Under the pieces are notes generated by a model. The model worked only from the letters and a program-made list of their open reading frames with translations. It was not told the DNA's origin and did no database searches. Of a stretch of DNA of 64,000 nt, positions 61,281 to 64,000 are shown in pieces. A program made the translations under genes and the position numbers. Position 1 is the stretch's first letter. The number at the start of each line of letters is the position of its first letter. This stretch comes from Firmicutes bacterium HGW-Firmicutes-15 (GTDB taxonomy: Bacteria; Bacillota; Syntrophomonadia; Syntrophomonadales; Syntrophomonadaceae), in the NCBI GenBank assembly GCA_002840245.1, contig PHAA01000011.1:62001-126000 (forward strand). The letters are read 5' to 3'.

Positions 61281-62468
61281 GTGAATGACGAAATAGGTAA
61301 ATACAATAATGATGAAATTCAGCAGGGGAGACTGGATTCGGTCCTGCAGCAGGTGCTTGAGACTCTAGAAGGGGGTCGCAGGGACATATATGATATTGCC
61401 GAAGACTGCCGCAAGCAATGTGAGGCTTTGAAAACCAGGTTGGAGGAAGCCATTATTGAGACAGCAGGGCTTATTAAGCAGGTAGACAAATGCGAGCGGT
61501 TGGAAAAAATGGCCCGGGTTCGTTTGATGGAAGTAAGTCGCAATTTTAGAGCTTTTTCAGAATCATATATTAAAGAAGCCTACCAGACAGCACAGGTATT
61601 GCAAAACGAGCTTATTGGGTTAAGACAGCAGGAAGTATATCTGCGTAAAAAAAGGGATGAATTAAGCCTGCAGTTAAAAAAGTTTGAGGGCATAACCAAT
61701 AAGGCGGAAGGCTGTTTGCAGACTACCAACCTCGCCTTAAAGGTTTTGGAAGTGAATGTCGCTAGAGTATCCGACACCCTGGAAGACGTTCATAGGAAGC
61801 AACAGATGGCGATTTGGAACGTAGAATCATTGGAGGCTCAGCGGAGGAAGATAGCTCGTGAGCTTCACGATGGACCGGCCCAGACCATGGCTAGTATGCT
61901 GATGAGGCTGGATCTCGTAGATTATTTATTTAAGCAGGATCCGGAACAGACCATAGAAGAGTTATCAAATATTCGAGGGATGGGCCGGGAGAGTTTGAGC
62001 GATATTAGGCGAATTATGTTTGATCTGAAGCCTAGTGCCCTAAGAGAATTAGGGCTGGTTGCCACTCTAAAAGAGTATTTTGATGATTATGAGAGTAAAT
62101 ATAATTTTACCATAGAGTTTGTTTTCTTTGGTAAGGAGAGAAAATATGAACTGGCCGTCGCGATAGCTTTGTTCCGTTTGGTACAGGAGGCCATCGCTAA
62201 TGTTCGTAAACATGCCGGAGTTGCTAAGGCCATGGTGAAGATGGAAGAGACGCCAGCTGGTTTAACCTTGGTTATAAAAGATGAGGGTCTAGGATTCGAT
62301 GTGGATGAGGCCATTAATTCGGAAAACGATAGTTATGGCATATTGGGAATGAAAGAACGCGCCGAACTCTTCGGGGGACGAATCAAGATTATTTCTAACC
62401 CAGGGGTGGGTACTCAAGTTATCGTGGAGTTGCCAGCAGAGGGGGAGGAAGACAGTGGACAAGATTAG
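61281..62468 (+). CDS. degS: DegS-like sensor histidine kinase
   Basis: A cytoplasmic kinase of 395 residues without membrane segments, like Bacillus DegS. The first 180 residues are a long coiled-coil sensor region (LKTRLEEAIIETAGLIKQVD onward). The HisKA_3 box RRKIARELHDGPAQTMASML carries the phospho-accepting His196, and the HATPase part has LFRLVQEAIANVRKHAG, KDEGLGFDVDEA and GILGMKERAELFGG. GTG 61281 has better spacing from AGGAAGG than TTG 61275. It overlaps degU by 14 bases. Confidence 0.93.
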   Translation: MNDEIGKYNNDEIQQGRLDSVLQQVLETLEGGRRDIYDIAEDCRKQCEALKTRLEEAIIETAGLIKQVDKCERLEKMARVRLMEVSRNFRAFSESYIKEAYQTAQVLQNELIGLRQQEVYLRKKRDELSLQLKKFEGITNKAEGCLQTTNLALKVLEVNVARVSDTLEDVHRKQQMAIWNVESLEAQRRKIARELHDGPAQTMASMLMRLDLVDYLFKQDPEQTIEELSNIRGMGRESLSDIRRIMFDLKPSALRELGLVATLKEYFDDYESKYNFTIEFVFFGKERKYELAVAIALFRLVQEAIANVRKHAGVAKAMVKMEETPAGLTLVIKDEGLGFDVDEAINSENDSYGILGMKERAELFGGRIKIISNPGVGTQVIVELPAEGEEDSGQD

Positions 62469-63096
62469 GATATTAATAGCTGATGATCATACCATGGTTA
62501 GAGAAGGTTTAAGAAAACTGCTTCAAACCGATGAAAATCTTGAGATTATTGCTGAAGTGGGGGATGGACAGGGAGCTATTAACGTGGCTCGCAAAGAGAA
62601 ACCGGATATCATATTGATGGATATAAATATGCCCGGCACTAATGGTCTGGCTGCTACTCTGATTATCAAGAAGGAACTGCCTGCCACCAAAGTAATAGCG
62701 GTAACTATATATGAGGACGAAGAAGTAGTCGAGATGGTTAAAGCGGGAGTCTCTGCTTACATATTAAAGGATGTGGCTGGTAGTGAACTCATTAGCACCA
62801 TTCATAAGGTCATGGCTGGTGAGGTAGTGATACACCCTCGTGTAGCCAAAAGGTTAATCAAAGAGTTAATTCGCAATGAAAATAAAAAAGATGAAATTAA
62901 ATTGACCAGACGGGAAAAAGATGTGCTGACCCTCTTGGTTCAGGGCAGCAGCAACAAAAATATTGCCGATATTATGTTTATAAGTGAGAAAACGGTAAAA
63001 AATCACCTAACCAGTATTTTCAGGAAACTGGGCGTTAAAGACCGAACTCAGGCTGCAGTTTATGCCCTGAAAAACAACATGGTAGAAGCAGATTAA
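62455..63096 (+). CDS. degU: DegU-like response regulator
   Basis: A 213-residue NarL/LuxR-type response regulator. The receiver domain has ILIADDHTMVREGLRKLL, phospho-acceptor Asp56 in DIILMDINMPG, and conserved Thr and Lys (ILKD); the C-terminal LuxR HTH reads LTRREKDVLTLLVQGSSNKN then IADIMFISEKTVKNHL. GTG start inside the end of degS. In Bacillus the DegSU pair controls exoenzymes, biofilm and competence, and comF genes lie next to it as they do here. The secreted hydrolases in this window are possible targets. Confidence 0.94.
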   Translation: MDKIRILIADDHTMVREGLRKLLQTDENLEIIAEVGDGQGAINVARKEKPDIILMDINMPGTNGLAATLIIKKELPATKVIAVTIYEDEEVVEMVKAGVSAYILKDVAGSELISTIHKVMAGEVVIHPRVAKRLIKELIRNENKKDEIKLTRREKDVLTLLVQGSSNKNIADIMFISEKTVKNHLTSIFRKLGVKDRTQAAVYALKNNMVEAD

Positions 63097-63109
63097 TTAG
63101 ATGACACAG

Positions 63110-63163
63110 GAACGGCGAAATAATGTCCGCTTAAAAGCGATAAGTTATTGTTTTACCGTTCCT
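63110..63163. other. Long hairpin after degU
   Basis: GGAACGGCGAAATAAT pairs imperfectly with AATAACTT-side bases ending TTACCGTTCC; an inner GCTTAAAAGC hairpin sits at the centre. No T-run follows, so it may be a processing or weak termination site. Confidence 0.5.
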
Positions 63164-63286
63164 AAACGGTCGGGTAATCAATTCACCTCTTACCGGCATA
63201 TTATGTACAAATAAGGGATTATGAAATAATAAGACCAGATGAGAGCTTAATATTTTGTGATCCCTAAGCCGGAGGGAGGTTTTCCT

Positions 63287-63448
63287 GTGCTCATAGTACT
63301 TAAACTGACTTGTTTTGGCATTTGGCTCTTAATTATGCTAATTATTATTAACGCCGTTCATAAGAAGCACAAGTTCCCCGCCCAGAATTATAATTTGCAG
63401 CTGCAGGATGAAGCTAAGCACCCGTTTCAAGGGGAAGGCTCTTCATGA
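63287..63448 (+). CDS. Small single-span membrane protein
   Basis: A 53-residue protein from GTG 63287, nine bases after GGAGGG. One membrane helix (LTCFGIWLLIMLIIINAV) is followed by a basic segment HKKHKF and a polar tail. I do not recognise it. It lies between degU and comF, the place of small yvi-type genes in Bacillus, but no homology is claimed. Confidence 0.55.
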   Translation: MLIVLKLTCFGIWLLIMLIIINAVHKKHKFPAQNYNLQLQDEAKHPFQGEGSS

Positions 63449-63543
63449 CAGGCTTTGCATATCAAAAGAATCATCCCCTTGACCCCCGTACTTTTGACAT
63501 CGAGAGAAATTATATGAAATAGTATGGTATAATATTGTCCATA

Positions 63544-63572
63544 TTGTAAATGTATGGTTAAAATGGTATAAA
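63544..63572 (+). promoter_or_regulatory. Promoter of the comF-like gene
   Basis: TTGTAA (63544-63549), 17 bases, TATAAA (63567-63572), with TGG just before the -10. A second extended -10 (TGGTATAAT, 63525-63533) lies upstream. Confidence 0.55.
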
Positions 63573-63636
63573 GGATATTGTCAAAAGAACCTTGTTACGC
63601 TCCTTTCGCAGAATTATTCATAAATGAGGTGTTATA

Positions 63637-64000
63637 ATGTTCGCCCCTTTACTAGACATCCTGTTTCCTCAGGAAACATGTTGTATTTGTCGCAAACCCG
63701 GAAAATTTGGAAGCAGGCAGCCTTGGTGTCAGGAATGCACTGATAAGATGATAGAATTGCAGTGCTCCTGTTCTATATGCGAGAAATGTGGTAAGTATTT
63801 GGAGGAGGGGGAGACCCTATGTGCCGATTGTCGGAACAGCCCTCCTCAGTTTGAAGTGGCCCGTGCGGTAGGTCCTTATGAGGAACCTTACCGTATCGCT
63901 ACCAAGGTATTAAAATTTATGGGCAGAAAACATTTAGCCCCGCAGATGGGTAACATGATGGTAAAGAAAATTCAGCAAGAGTCCAGATTTGGAAAGATTG
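63637..64000 (+). CDS. comF: ComF-family phosphoribosyltransferase-like protein, 3' end outside window
   Basis: The frame is open from ATG 63637 (GAGGTG five bases before it) to the window edge, giving 121 codons. The N-terminus FAPLLDILFPQETCCICRKPG, then WCQECTD, CSICEKCGKYL and CADCRNSPP form the double zinc-finger of ComFC-type proteins; VARAVGPYEEPYRIATKVLKF is the usual start of the phosphoribosyltransferase-like domain. ComFC is needed for DNA uptake in Bacillus. It follows degSU, as in Bacillus. Confidence 0.9.
   Translation, partial: MFAPLLDILFPQETCCICRKPGKFGSRQPWCQECTDKMIELQCSCSICEKCGKYLEEGETLCADCRNSPPQFEVARAVGPYEEPYRIATKVLKFMGRKHLAPQMGNMMVKKIQQESRFGKI

Overview
The window reads as ordinary chromosome from an anaerobic, low-to-mid GC Firmicute of the class Clostridia. 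The gene order and the mix of families look closest to the Syntrophomonas group; that placement is an inference, not a database result. Supporting signs are strong Shine-Dalgarno sites with frequent TTG and GTG starts, an SLH-domain surface protease together with CsaB, several secreted proteins carrying copper-amine-oxidase-like repeats, a DegS/DegU pair beside comF, and many short palindromic repeats between genes. No rRNA, tRNA, prophage, CRISPR array or intact transposase was seen.

Layout. 1-15.4 kb is a forward block of cofactor and housekeeping genes: folP (5' end cut off), folB, folK; a Rossmann/DUF2520 reductase-like gene with panB, panC, panD; nadB and nadC; a P1-family peptidase; coaX, dusB; an uncharacterised regulator plus two unknown genes; greA and lysS. 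15.4-22.6 kb is envelope assembly: a reverse operon (csaB, murJ, a DUF5693-type membrane protein) divergent from tagO/wecA and an LCP ligase. 22.7-31.5 kb holds a YdcF protein, a ComK-like protein, a large cell-wall amidase, an SLH-anchored subtilase and a membrane acyltransferase. 31.5-36.1 kb is an ECF sigma factor with its anti-sigma factor, divergent from a large S-layer-like protein; both sides carry the same ECF promoter. 36.2-37.4 kb is a TolC-like gene.

37.8-45.6 kb is a glycan module: RmlA, RmlB, a 3,4-ketoisomerase, a hexapeptide acetyltransferase, a sugar aminotransferase, a GtrB/GtrA pair and a polytopic membrane protein, interrupted by a GIY-YIG nuclease gene bracketed by inverted repeats. 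45.7-51.1 kb has a secreted helical protein, a two-gene nucleotidyltransferase cassette flanked by a duplicated terminator, and an SGNH/MBOAT acetylation pair. 51.3-56.5 kb is a lipoprotein MFP, an RND pump and a TetR regulator. 56.6-64 kb has a CtpA-type protease, wecB, a phosphohexomutase, degS, degU, a small membrane protein and the start of comF.

How it fits together. TagO, WecB, the phosphohexomutase, LCP and CsaB can make, attach and pyruvylate a secondary wall polymer, which SLH proteins such as the subtilase bind. The dTDP-amino-sugar/Gtr module and the MBOAT/SGNH pair could decorate it. Two regulatory links are visible directly: an autoregulated ECF promoter shared with the S-layer-like gene, and a TetR-type operator shared by the RND operon and the distant TolC-like gene, which suggests a split tripartite efflux regulon. 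Several repeat families have inserted at gene ends, in one case in frame within a coding region.
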